Positions 47,933 to 60,136 of a stretch of DNA of 64,000 nt are shown here, piece after piece. Under the pieces are notes generated by a model. The model had not been told where the DNA came from. It ran no database searches and saw only the letters and a program-made list of their open reading frames with translations. Each line of letters starts with the position of its first letter. Position 1 is the stretch's first letter. Location: NCBI GenBank assembly GCA_025677815.1, contig JAIXMP010000013.1, positions 992,001 through 1,056,000 of the forward strand, read 5' to 3'. Source of the stretch: Phascolomyces articulosus. Its lineage: Eukaryota; Mucoromycota; Mucoromycetes; Mucorales; Lichtheimiaceae. The translations under genes were made by a program, and so were the position numbers.

Positions 47933-49690
47933 ATAAACTTTATCACTTAAGAGAGAAAGAGTGTTTGTATGTGTAATAAATACGACTATCTATTTTTTTT
48001 TTCTTTTCATGCAAGAAATGAAAATCATATAATCTTTTTTTTTCTATTTTATTTATGCATAATCTATCTATCTATCTTTTTTTTTATATATTCTCTTTGG
48101 AATGAATTCAATGAAAGAATAAAATGGGAATAAACCCCCAATCTTTATCATCTCTTAAGGGTAAAAGAAAAGGAGTTTGGCGTGGGTCACTTGCATTAGA
48201 AATATATATATATATATAAAGTCGAGAGAATGATGGATGAATGATAATAATAATAATAAATCATTCTAATATTGTTGCTAAGCAATCCATAAAGATAAAA
48301 ACTCCTTAATCCTCATCATGCAATTGAATCAACTTTTTTTTTCCTCCTTTTCTTTAAAGAAAAAAAAAAAGAGGTGGCGCGAAATTGAAGTCATGCAAAA
48401 AAATAGCAAAAACGGCAAAAGAAAATTATAAAGTGATGTGTGGTTGCTGTTGAGCGAACAAAAAAAGGAGGGGCCGGCACCAGGGTGTGTGTGTATATAT
48501 AACTAAGGAGATAGTCGCTCAACTAGTGTGTGTTATGATATAAACTTATTATTATTAAGAATAAAGAGAAGGTATTACTAACCATGACGCAAACATCTCA
48601 TTATTATGTGCACGAACGATAAATAAAAAGAAATCCGAAACTCTCTCTTTTTTTTTGTGTGTCAAAGATTAGCTTATCCAGTCATATTACTTACCAAAAA
48701 ATAAAAAAGAAAGACATCATCGTGTGGGGTTGATAAGGGTCATTCATTCTTTTTTTTGTTGAGTTGGAACTAAACCCAACTTTTTTTTTGGAAAAACGAC
48801 ACAGACAAGAAATTCTTTTTGCGTTTTACTTTTTTAAAACTATGGAAAATGAATAAAGCTTCTCATTCAATTTACTGAAAGCTGGTTCTTATTTCTCTAT
48901 GATTTTTCACACAAGGCACAATTTTTTTTTTTTGGTGAATGGGTAAAAAAAAAATAATGGATTGTGTTGCCCGAAAACCACCGATAGTTGGATTCAAACA
49001 TAGACATATATAAATATAACGCGAAAAAACCCGGTAGAATGGTTCAATTTGGGGTTACAGATAATATAAATGGCGCCAGAAAAAAAAACATGGTGCGCGT
49101 TTTTTCGTTCTTTTTTTTTTTTTTTGTTTTGAAAAAAAAAAAAGGCGGATCTCTAAAAAAAAAACTCTCTTTTTTTTATTATATTCTCCGTTGTTAAGAT
49201 AATTGGCCTGGTTTAGGGAAATTGAGAAGGTTTCCCTTTTGGTTTTTTTTGACTGTCTGACTATATCTTTGTCACCTGAAGTGATCTCTCTCTGTATGTG
49301 TATGTGATATCTATGTGTGTGTGTGAAATTGTGGGGAAGTAGTACAATGTTTCTCGTAAGCAAAAAGATAGAAGAGAAATAATTACCAAATGAAATTCTA
49401 TATTATCACGGATTAAGAAGTATATAAAATCATTTTGTTGTACAAAAAAAATAATAATAGGGAAAATATGATGTATGTTATTGTACATATTTATTTACGT
49501 ATAAACGTCTTGTAAAATAAATATTTTTTTGTTCTTATCTAAAATAATTTTTCAATGCAAGATCCGATTTGACACCTAAAAAAGACCGTGCGTTTTACCA
49601 TTTACAGGCTATCTATCTATCTATCTATCTATGGTTTTTTTTTGGTTTTTTTTTTTCTGTTGCTAAGAAAAAAAAACATAGTCATCGTAA

Positions 49691-49722
49691 GGTGTGTGTA
49701 TGTGTGTGTGTGTGTGTGTGTT
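49691..49722. repeat. (GT)n microsatellite
   Basis: About 32 bases of GT repeat with one TA interruption; non-coding. Confidence 0.85.
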
Positions 49723-50372
49723 TCATTGAGAAAAAAAATAGATTTTCAAGTTTTCTTGAAGTAATCTTTTCCAATTCATCAAATACAACATCCCATTTTG
49801 ATTTTCTTTCGTTCACACGCACTCTAAGTGGTGCGTGATGATTAGGCTTATTCGATATTCCGGGAGAAGCTCCCAATAAAGAACTGTTCCCGGGCTAAAC
49901 GGTCTTTTAATTTTTTTTTTATTATGATGTTCTATCTATTCATGGTACGATCAATGAGATATGTGTGTTATGTGTATTTGTGTGTGTGTGTGCGAGTGTA
50001 AGTGAGAGTCTGTTTTTAAGTTGTGGGGGGAGCCACGTGTAACTTAAGTGTAAGGTCAATCCAAAAAAGATAAGAAATAAGTCATTCTCTTAGTTAAAAA
50101 AATGCGGGGAAATTTTTTTAGTCTATTCGCTTCGTTTCGTTTTGTTTGGTTGAGAATCCTTATGTGTGAGAGATAATCATTTTTATTTTTTGTACCTGGT
50201 AAAATGAAAGTTGCCAAGTGAAACTTTAAATGTTTTAAGATATTAGTTTAATATGATGATGGATATCCTGGATCTCAATTTACCCCGCACAATAATTATA
50301 ATTATATTATTATTATTATTATTATTACTTGTTTGCCGAGAAGAAAGTATGACAAAGGAGAAGGATAAATGG

Positions 50373-50375
<3 letters not shown>

Positions 50376-50414
<39 letters not shown>
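50376..50414. repeat. (TA)n microsatellite
   Basis: 39 bases of perfect TA repeat; may extrude a hairpin. Non-coding. Confidence 0.9.
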
Positions 50415-50416
<2 letters not shown>

Positions 50417-51320
50417 TTCAGAAATTTTTATCTTATAAATGGGGGGAGGGAGAGAGCGAGGGATCAAAGAAAAAGAGAAGAGGAGGTAAAAGGAGAAAGA
50501 TGATTTTTATTGTCATTGTAAGTGAATAATGGTGGTGAATCACTAAACGAAAAAAGAATGATTATATATTTTGGTGATACTGTCCTACATTTCATTCATC
50601 CTATAGATCACTAGTCCTTATTCCCAATCGTTGGGCAGTTTCTTCTTTTTATCATTTTATTTCATGAATTCATTTATATATTATATAGAATAATAATATA
50701 TTTAGAATAGATGTGTGCATTTTATTCTCTTTTTTTGGCAGTAAGAATATATAAAACTCTCCTTATGGATGATGTATTTTCATTAGGGGTTATTGGATAA
50801 CTTTTTTTTTCTTTTTTGTGTGTTGATTGTAAGTGGGTACTACTTCCCCACTCTTTGCATCATCTGAGGATTTTCCCACCAGTGTGCATTAGAAACCTCC
50901 CGTTTTTTTTTTTTGAAAGGAGAAATGGGGGGGAGAGAGAGTAAACTTGTTAATAGAGGAGTGAAAGAGACATAGAAGCAATAACATATTACATTCATTT
51001 TTATTATTCACCATTGGGGATTGATAGCCCGACACAACTTTTTTATTTTTTTTATTTTCCCCTCATACCTTCTCTCCACTCCCCCCAAATTCATCTACAC
51101 CCACCAAAATCCAATTCCAACCAATTCAAATGATGCTGTGATATATTATGTGGTTCCATTAAGTGGTTATTGATGTGTGTACCTGCTTATTTCCCTTTTT
51201 TCAAAGAATATAAATACCGGTAACTTGATTCCCTTCTTTTCCTTCTTCTTTACTTTTTTTTTATTACTACTACTACTACTTCTTTTTATTTTAATAATAC
51301 CCTCATCTTCCAATTACATA

Positions 51321-52271
51321 ATGTCTGGTGAACAAGATATTGAAGCTAAATACCAAGCTCCCCTTCCTCCCGTGGTTGCTCAACCTACTATCGCTAACCC
51401 CGGTCCTCTTGGTCTTTGCGGTTTCGCTTTGACCACTTTGGTCCTTTCACTTCATAATGCCAGTGCTGGTATGCCAGCTGGTTCCCCTAACAATGTTGTT
51501 GTGGGTCTTGCTTTCTTCTATGGTGGTTTAGTTCAGGTAATTATTTTTTTTTATCAAACAAAAGAATAAGAAAAAATTTTTTTTTTCTTTTTCTATTGAA
51601 AATAGAATAGAACATTGGAAAGAGTTTATACCTAGGTATAAAGTAGTGTGTTTGTGTGTGTGCAGGGTAACTCATCATCATCATCAACAACAACAAACAA
51701 CAAAAAAGAGAGATGTGTATCTATAATGATAATAATAGATCAAAAAAAAAAAAAAAAGAACCACTTCTTTGGTCTAATAATATTAAGAAGAAGAACGAAT
51801 TGATTTATTGATATACTATTTTTACTATAATTATAATAGCTTCTTGCTGGTATGTGGGAGTTCCGAACTGGCAACACATTTGGTGCTACTGCCTTCTCAT
51901 CTTATGGTGGTTTCTGGTTATCATATGCCATCATGTTTATTCCTGGTGCTAATATTCGTGAAGCTTATGAAGGTCATCCTGGTGCATTAGAACATTCATT
52001 GGGTATCTATTTAACTGCTTGGGCTATCTTTACCGCTTTAATGTTGATTGCTTGCCATCGTTCTTCTGTTGCTATGATTGCTTTGTTCTTTTTCTTGACC
52101 GTTACATTTATCTTGCTTGCTGCTGCTGATTTCCATGGTAATGCTGGTGCCAAGGTCGCTGGTGGTGCCTTTGGTGTGATTACTGCTGTCATTGCTTGGT
52201 ATAATGCTTTGGCTGGTCTTTTGACAAAGGAATCTTCTTACTTCACTCTTCCTACTGGTCGTTTGTCATAA
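51321..52271 (+). CDS. Acetate transporter family membrane protein (GPR1/FUN34/YaaH)
   Basis: Two exons, 51321-51536 and 51840-52271 (phase 0 intron of 303 bases); 215 residues, the family's usual size. The diagnostic motif N-P-x-P-L-G-L is present ('[14 protein letters not shown]', residues 26-39). Six membrane helices can be seen: around '[15 protein letters not shown]', '[19 protein letters not shown]', '[15 protein letters not shown]', '[19 protein letters not shown]', '[20 protein letters not shown]' and '[20 protein letters not shown]'. Relatives are yeast Ady2/Ato1 and bacterial SatP, plasma-membrane acetate/proton transporters also linked to ammonium export. Codon use is more G+C-rich and less varied than in neighbouring genes, which suggests high expression. 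The intron is the longest of this gene set. Confidence 0.93.
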
Positions 52272-52973
52272 ATTTTTTTGAAGAACCTATCATACACATT
52301 CATCCCCCCCAAAAAAAATTACCTTTTTTTTAAACCACCTTTTTTTTTAGTAACAACAACAAATCCAATTATATATTATTTACTATTATCGTCTTAGTAC
52401 TATTACTATTACTATTACTACTACTTCTCTTATTTTCCTCTCTTTTTTTCATTAAAAAAAAGTTGTGGAGATTTATAGTATTTTACAAAATATTCCCCTT
52501 TTTTTCTTTCTTTTTCTTTTTCTTCTTCCTGATGTTTTTTACTTAATCTTTTTAATAATTCAATCAATTTTTAACTTTTTTTTATCGACTTGTTGACTAC
52601 TTGATTCGTTTCATTAGTTTTAGTTTAATTTTTTTTTTCTTTTGAGTTGCAAAAATGATTTCAAATGTTTGTGTAAAAGTTATTTTCATTATTTGTGTAA
52701 TGTTAGTCCAAATGTAATTCTTTTTGAATGGGAAAATTTACCCACCCAGCCTTTTTTTTTTTTTTGTTCCAACAAGGTGGACTCGTTTTTGGGGGATTTT
52801 TTTTTTTTATCACCGGAGAATTTCATTGTCGCGAAAGTTGATAATGCGTGTTACTTAAAATTTAAACGTAAGCCACAAATTGTGGGCGGCGCAACCGCAG
52901 CTAAAAAAAAAGGGGGGGAGAAAGGAAGAAGATATATAGACATATTTTTTTTGATGTTTCACATAAAGAAAAA
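52272..52973. other. Intergenic region
   Basis: 3' flank of the acetate transporter gene (pyrimidine-rich, many poly-T runs) and promoter of the Rpp30 gene. The open frame at 52642-52989 overlaps the next gene's start in another frame and is not supported. Confidence 0.5.
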
Positions 52974-54081
52974 ATGTATTTTGACTTGAATATTCCGTAC
53001 ATACCCGACAAGGATGACAAGCATTCCGAGCGTTTACGTTTAATCCTTGCAAGATTTAGTCAAAGTAAATTGAGGAATATACATAAAAATGAGGAAAAAC
53101 TATTCTTTTTATATATTAAGTTCTTTTTTTTTATATGTATGATAGTTGCAGAAAGTGTTGTGGCATTTAATCATGTCATTGATGATCCAAACAAGGTGTG
53201 ATGAATGAAGAGAATAAATGATGGTAAAAGAATCATGGACTTATTTTATTTTATTTAGGCACATACCATTGAACCTATACCTTTTGACAAGGTGAACCAT
53301 TCTGTTTGTCAATTAACACGCGTTACAATGGAAACAGATATTCTTCCAACACCGGTAATAACTTTGCGGGGGAGGGGGGGGGAGAATAGAGAGATAAATC
53401 TTGATAATGATTAGGATTTATATCATGATATTTTTACATTTTTATAAAATTTCTAACAAGTTTTATATATATAATTCATAGGAAGAGATTGACAAGTTAC
53501 GATCAAGATATCAACTTGTTGCTATACGAACTAGTCATGAATCTACATTTGAAGCTGCATGTCGAACTAGTCATGTGGATATTATTTCCATGGATTGTAG
53601 TAAACGATTACCTTTTCGTTTAGATCGAGATGTTGTTCAAGAAGCCATGAAACGAGGAATCTTTTTTGAAATTTGTTATGGTGCTGGTACCCGAGGTTTG
53701 TCCTATTTGAAGAAAATAATAAATAATCAGCCTGTTCTATATAACACAAGCCCCCATCATTGTTTTATTTTAAATATAGATAATACACAACGGGCTTATG
53801 TATTACAAATGAGTAAAGAATTAATTGCATGTACTGGAGGTGATAATTTGATTGTATCCAGTGAAGCCAATACAGTAGCTGACATTCGAGGACCTTTTGA
53901 TGTACTTTACTTGTATGTATTTTTATTTTTTCATTTGTACAAAAATGGGTCATGATGATATATACTAATATTTTATTTTATTTTTGGGGTCAGAATGAAA
54001 GCTTTTGGATTACCTAATGATAAAGCCAAGTTTACGACGGAAAGAAATGGTGAACGGCTCATCCGAAAATTACGGTTATAA
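52974..54081 (+). CDS. RPP1: RNase P/MRP protein subunit Rpp30 (Rpp1)
   Basis: Six exons: 52974-53064, 53146-53195, 53259-53354, 53482-53695, 53780-53912, 53994-54081; 223 residues. The start 'MYFDLNIPY' and the string 'ESVVAFNHVIDD' match the first strand and 'SVVA-x-NH' motif of the RNase P p30 family, a TIM-barrel-like fold. Later marks are 'CRTSHVDIISMDCSKRLPFR', 'RGIFFEICYGAG', 'TGGDNLIVSSEANTVADIRG' and 'FDVLYLMKAFGLPNDKAKF'. Rpp30 is a core protein of RNase P and RNase MRP in the nucleus, needed for tRNA 5' end maturation and rRNA processing. It is shorter than human (268) and yeast (293) forms because it lacks the basic C-terminal tail. Intron phases close throughout. Confidence 0.92.
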
Positions 54082-57000
54082 TCCATGGATCGACCTTAAC
54101 TTTAATCAAGTAGATAGCTTATTTATTACTCTTCCTCCCCCCCCCAAAATTCGGATCTCTCTCCCTTTGACCTTTCTCCGGCTTCATTACCATTTTGGAA
54201 ATTATCAAGTGTGGGGGGGAGGAAGAGGAGGAGGAGGAGGAGGAGGAGGAGGAGGAGGAGCAATAGGGTTTATTATCATAGAAAGAAGAATAAGAAAGGG
54301 ATAAAGATTTTACTTTATTTGAAAGGATAAAGAGGAAAAGAATAGCATTCATTATGCTATTATCGATTATAAAATAAAATAGTCATGGTATATAGAATTA
54401 AGATTGGGAGATTTCCTACATACATGTATATTCTTCTACTCCTTCTTATTATTATTATTATTATGTTATTTGTTCATCATCCCTCATCATTATAAGAACA
54501 TTCTCCTATAGAAAGGAAAGGGAGAGTTTTACGTTTATAATATAGACGGATAGATCTATCTTTTGAGTGTATACTATATCATAACAACAGCATATACGCT
54601 CATAGATACGTAAAAGATATGCAACAACAACAATCAACACCATAATTCGTTGTAATTATAGTAAAATAATCATTTATAAAATGTGGCTCTCCTTTTTTTT
54701 GTTCAATTACATATTTTATAAATCCATGGGCTTTGAATAATAATAATAATAGAATAAACCTGTTCATTATTATTATACTACTATAACTATATCTAAACCG
54801 AAAAAAGAATTAACATTTGAATGATGGATGATCTCTCCGCTTTATAGTTAGTAATAAACCCATTTATTAAGTAAATAATAACAGGAAAAAGCTGAAAATA
54901 GATCCTGGGGGTGAGAGGAGGAGGAAGGGAGATAAAAGTCAAAACGAAACGCGTGTAGGGATAATAAAAGATAAAGAAACCCTTATTACTTACTATAAAA
55001 TAAAAAAGGATGAAAATGGCGAAAATGTCATTTTAAGGTTATTTTAGCACACAGGTCGTATTTTTTTTGGAGTAATAGGGAATATATAACTTGTCAAAAT
55101 TGGAAATGATACCGAGGGGCTGTCAAAATGGGTCTATATCTAAAATCGGTTTTCTAAAAAAATGCTTATGCCGTTTCCCCTCCCCCAGTTTCTCTCTTTC
55201 ACACATGCACTAAAAAGAAGGGTTCATCTTACTGTATTTTTTGGAATAATTTCATCGTAACCTGTTTTCGTTAAAAACTTTTTTTTTTATAAAAGATAGA
55301 GTTTTCGATATTGATTTATGTTGTTGTTGTTGTTTTTCCACGTTGTTTTTTTAACAATGAAATTCATTTATAATAGGTTTAGTATATATATATAACTCTT
55401 TACTTTCTTTTTAAGAGCCACTTTTTTTTAGAAAGTTGAATCTGATAATAATACCCCAATCGTATAACATGCTGAGAATAATATATATATTATATATATG
55501 ATCGGCGCCAAGAAAGATCTTCAAACGTATTTAGTATATTATAAATCTTTCATTGGTAATATTATGATCGAAATCCGCTCCAAACCTGTATCACGTATTG
55601 CAAAAAGAAATAATTTTTTTTTTTACCCCAGTCTGTCGCTTGTTCCCAACAAACAACTTCTTTTAATTATAAAAAAAGTATTATGCTCCGATTCACACAA
55701 TTATACCCTTCCACGAAATTTAAATTAAAAGTAGTGTTCATATATAGTTTAGATAATAGATGTTTTCTCTCTCTCTTTATTATTATTATTATTATTAAAA
55801 TAACTTGTTTATACAGATTACTCATCATCTCAAATCGATTTATTTTACTGGTCTTTCATATTTTTTTTTTATTTTCAGCTTTTTTTTATATTTTAATTTG
55901 ACATGAGAAAAAAGTAATCCCGATTTACTTATTACCTAATAACAAATGGAGGACCACTTCTTCTTCTTCTTGTGTAAAGTAAAGCACAAATAGGGGATGA
56001 ACAAATAAATCCGTTTAACAGGAAGATCATTCAATGGTCTAGATTAGGGAACAAGTAAGAAGAAATAGAAGAAAGATCCTTTATAAAGAAAATTCATTGA
56101 AAAAAAAGAGTAGAAACTATTTGTGTTCAAGATCTTTCTTTATAAAACAGAAATAAAGGGTATGACCACTGACCCTAAAGAAGTCAATTTTCCTCGGCTG
56201 CCTTTTTTTTCACATGAAGGCCAAGATTAGATTGGTAGTACTTTCTATACAAATACTACCACGCTTCTATTTTTGATTTTTTGATCGGTTCCCAATCCTA
56301 CAACGATAGAAACTTTTTATTTTATTTTATTTCGTTCACTTATAGCCTAGTTACATCGTGTAATAACTCTCTTACCAAATTTACACCTAATTCTTTTTTA
56401 TTATTATTATTATTTCAACCACTTCCTCTTCCCCCCCAAAAAAAAAACTTCTATTACAGGTAGGCCACACAAGAAGTTTTTTTTTCCTTTATTTTGTTAT
56501 AGAAGGTCAATCGAATAAAAAAACGGTCTGAATAATCGTATTTGGTTGTAAAGAGAGAGAGAGAGAAAACATTTGATCAAAAAAAAAGTCATCATGTCAA
56601 TACTATTAAAGATGAACAACAAAAAGTACCTGAATAAATTTAACCCGTTTTTTTTTTTGCTCAAGAACTTTTTTTTTGAATAGAATAACAATTAAACCAA
56701 ATGTGGATCAGAGAATAGACATTGTTTTTCCGGAATATACTCCTCTTCTCCTCAAATTGTAATAGTATTATCGGGTTGAAATCAATCATTGATCAATGGG
56801 TTTGTATTATTATTATTCGGATAGACTTCCCAAATCGTGATTTCAACAGAAGAACATTCCATATTTCTTTGTAAAAAAAAAAGTGATGAATGGTAAATAG
56901 GCACTGCTTGGCATTGACCGCATCTCATCTATAACGAGTGATTCTTGCTTATTTATATCCTATACCTATAAGGTTGGATTGGTAATAATATACCAACAAT

Positions 57001-60000
57001 AATGCATAAAGAACATTCTCCAACTGCTTTTTTTGTTAGTGTTATTAGACGAGTCTTTACTATGTATGTAATTTTTTATTATGCTCTAGAACAATACGTG
57101 ATACTGTAGTTGTTGTACAATCATGGCATGAATATTTACAATATTCTCTTTATATATATTACACAAGTTCTTGTAAGAATGCCAAGTCATCATTCGTATC
57201 TCTTTGTAATTGTTTTTTTTACGATCAGTAGGATAATATTTATTTATAGCCTAGTCAAAGAGATATCTCGGAAAGATGATTGGTTGTAATAATTACTATG
57301 TTTGTGCATGATTGCTAAAGAAGTTCATTCAATGTCCCGTCTCTCACTCTTTCTCGGGTAGTGGTGGTGGTGGTGAAAAATGTTATCAATGCTTTCTTTT
57401 ATTGAAAACATTGTAATAAAATCTATCTTTTTAATTTTGAATAATAGATTTATTCTTGAGAAATGTGCATGTATTATATCCATCAATATTACAATATTCA
57501 CTCTCACTGAGACAGTCATGATCACCGTTTTCTATCCAAACATAAGAGAGACCCTTTTCGCCATACACTTTCTCCATGATCTGAAACATGCATGACATAG
57601 GTAGGTCGATAATAGGTTCCAGCAGTAGCGTTGGGTCAATAATGAATAGTATCTATTGCATTTAATGATCGTTGGTTGCGACAGTGTATCTTTAATGCTT
57701 CATTTTTTTTTTCGATAAAAGAGAGAAAATTATTATCAATGTAAGTATAGTTATTCTGTTACATCGAAGCAATACCCCCTCTCCCTCACACAATCTATCC
57801 GTGTTTATAAGTAATAAAAAGAAAACTGGTCGATTAAGTGCATGGAGAACAATACAAGAAAAATTATAAAATCTACATAGTACATATATACAAGGATAAA
57901 GATTTGGGCTATTCAAGTCGTCATTTTGTTAAAACCCAAGAAATAGGACAATGTATATAATTAATACTACGACGTAATTGTGCAGGAGACAATGGTGTTC
58001 TCCCATGAGGAACAGTTAACATTAGTAATGGATAACCTTGTGATTATTTAATTCTAAACTTTTATAGAGCTTACAGATAGTATGTCTTGCATTCATTATA
58101 GATTAAATAAAGTACAATATGCAAAGAAAAATAATTGTTCTTATATAAGTGTACAGTGTATTGTTAATAATGGGGAATCCACTAGCATAAATATGGATGC
58201 GTTAAGTTGTTTTTCATGATTTTTATGCCACCAATTCTTTAGCATCATCCTGAGAAAATTGAGTTTTATAGCGCATACTAATATATATATAGTCTAGTCA
58301 AATAACAAGAATAACATCATCTCTCAAATTCCCAACTTAAACATATCATTTTGTCCAAAGAAAAAAAAATCCCATTGTTATATCAATTGATGAAAATGCA
58401 TTTATTATTCAATTTAATATTCAATGATGGCGAACCTCCTCCTAGTTTTTAGGAAATAAATGTAACCTGATAAACGGGAACAACCATAAGGAAGGTGAGA
58501 GGCATCTTTGTGCGAAAGGGTTATGATTTTTTGTGAAACTAAACCAATACTTGGAAAATAAAGTAAAAAAAGATATTATGCTCTATGGTCGACGCGATTG
58601 CGTACCACCTTGTTTCGTTTCCTTGCACATGCTCAAACAATAAGAAATTTAGTATATTGATTTAACGAGTCTGTTTCTTTTATGTTTTTGTGTTTCAACC
58701 ATTCCATGTAAAAAAAAAAAAGCTCATTGTGGTACTTTTTCTTTTTCCCATGAAAGACACGTAACTTGGTTTAATGCCATTTTTACAAGATAACTCCACC
58801 ATATGTTCATCCAGTTAGAGGATGGGTTAGCATTCCAACGTGATGGAAGGAAAAAAAAATCAACGAAACGTGAAATACCAAATTTGCCTGTAGAATATAC
58901 TACAAAACATCCTCCCCATCTTGGATCCACGTAAAGACCAATGAATAATGAGTGTGCTCTTTTCCAAAAATGAATAAGAAAAAAAAATGGTCTATTTTCT
59001 TCAAACAGAGAAGGTTGTTATGTGGAAAGGAAAAGAGAAAGGAATATCCATAACCGATCATATTTGATATTTTATAATAATTCTAGTTGCCTACGTTGTT
59101 TATTATATGTCACTTTTTATTTTTCGGGAGATGGTCCATATGTAATGATAATTGAAACCATCCCATCGTGTATGTACTAACATGTGCGTGTCAGATCAGC
59201 GAACCGCAGGAGCTTTTCCTGCGCACGAAACTTTCCTCACGATTTTAGTAGCCTTTTACCTGATAAAGCCAAGTGCTTTATCACTCTTTATTATAGCTTG
59301 TCTTTATAACAAAATAAAACATGTAAATAATATAGATAGCGGATAGTTATATGCTTTTATTTATGGCATTATAATATATTGTCGTAGTATATTTTTAGTA
59401 TTAGATGTGACACTTGATGCGCCACTATATATATCGATTATACGATTTGGATTGATTGTTATTGATCGTAAATACTGACGCACTTCAGAACGAGGGAATC
59501 TTTTACGACAATGGATATGAACATATTGGAAACGTTGGTATCCGGATAGTTTCTGAAAAAATTGTAACGCCTCATGAAAACTTGACGTACTGTTGTTTTT
59601 TGTTTGTGTAATGTTGTTTGGAGTCCTATCTCTTGATTATAATGTCTCCTTGAATTACTATGGATGAGATAGTTTGCTTTACTGATACGCATTACCTCTT
59701 GTACACTATTTCTACTGTCAAGAGATACAGAGGATTTTCCTGGTTATATATATTAGAAGATGCCTTTGTTGGTGTAGTTAATGTAGTTAGCGCTTTTGAT
59801 TCTCTCAGATTAGGTATTTCTTGGGCTGTTTTTTTTTGTTGGGAAGCTAGTGTTAGAGTCGGTGAAATTGAAACGGTATCAACTATATGTGTCGTGAAGT
59901 TTTGGTTTGTTCTTTTTGATAGGAATTTTCTCCAGTTCAAGTATTCCAAGTGATTTGAATTTTTGGTTCATTAGTAAAATTCTTGCAAGGCAAATATAAT

Positions 60001-60136
60001 TTTTGTTCGATGGGTGTAATTTTCCATCATCCAGTATAATCGTCAGGAACTCATTCTAAAAAAAAAAGGTTTTTTTTATAATAAACCTCTATCATATACC
60101 ATCGTCTGCAAAAACCTAATAGAATTAGATACTCAC
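54082..60136. other. Gene-poor intergenic region
   Basis: About 6 kb without a supported gene. It contains GA/GAG and AAT repeats and many poly-A/T runs. A Trp-rich 68-codon frame at 58724-58930 (minus) could not be tied to a family. From about 59700 to 60000 on the minus strand, Lys/Asn-rich frames may be 3' exons or the decayed tail of the gene at 60137-61770. Confidence 0.45.
54219..54260. repeat. (GAG)n microsatellite
   Basis: About 40 bases of GGA/GAG repeat directly downstream of the Rpp30 gene, following a G run. Reads as poly-Gly or poly-Ser in chance frames; not coding. Confidence 0.85.

Larger units (their letters stand above)
47933..51320. other. Intergenic region rich in microsatellites
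   Basis: About 3.4 kb without a supported gene. It is full of simple repeats: CTAT at ~48064 and 49609-49632, GT at 49691-49722, TA at 50376-50414, ATT at 50301-50330, and many poly-T/poly-A runs of 8-15 bases. The last ~250 bases (pyrimidine-rich, poly-C at ~51082) should include the acetate transporter promoter. Confidence 0.5.

Noticed and set aside
54119..54352. Poly-Ser frame (minus) and poly-Gly frame (plus) downstream of Rpp30
   Set aside because: Both are translations of the GAG microsatellite and neighbouring poly-C/poly-G runs.
58724..58930. Trp-rich 68-codon minus-strand frame, considered as a transposase fragment
   Set aside because: No DDE/D-type catalytic motif, helix-turn-helix or terminal repeats could be found around it.
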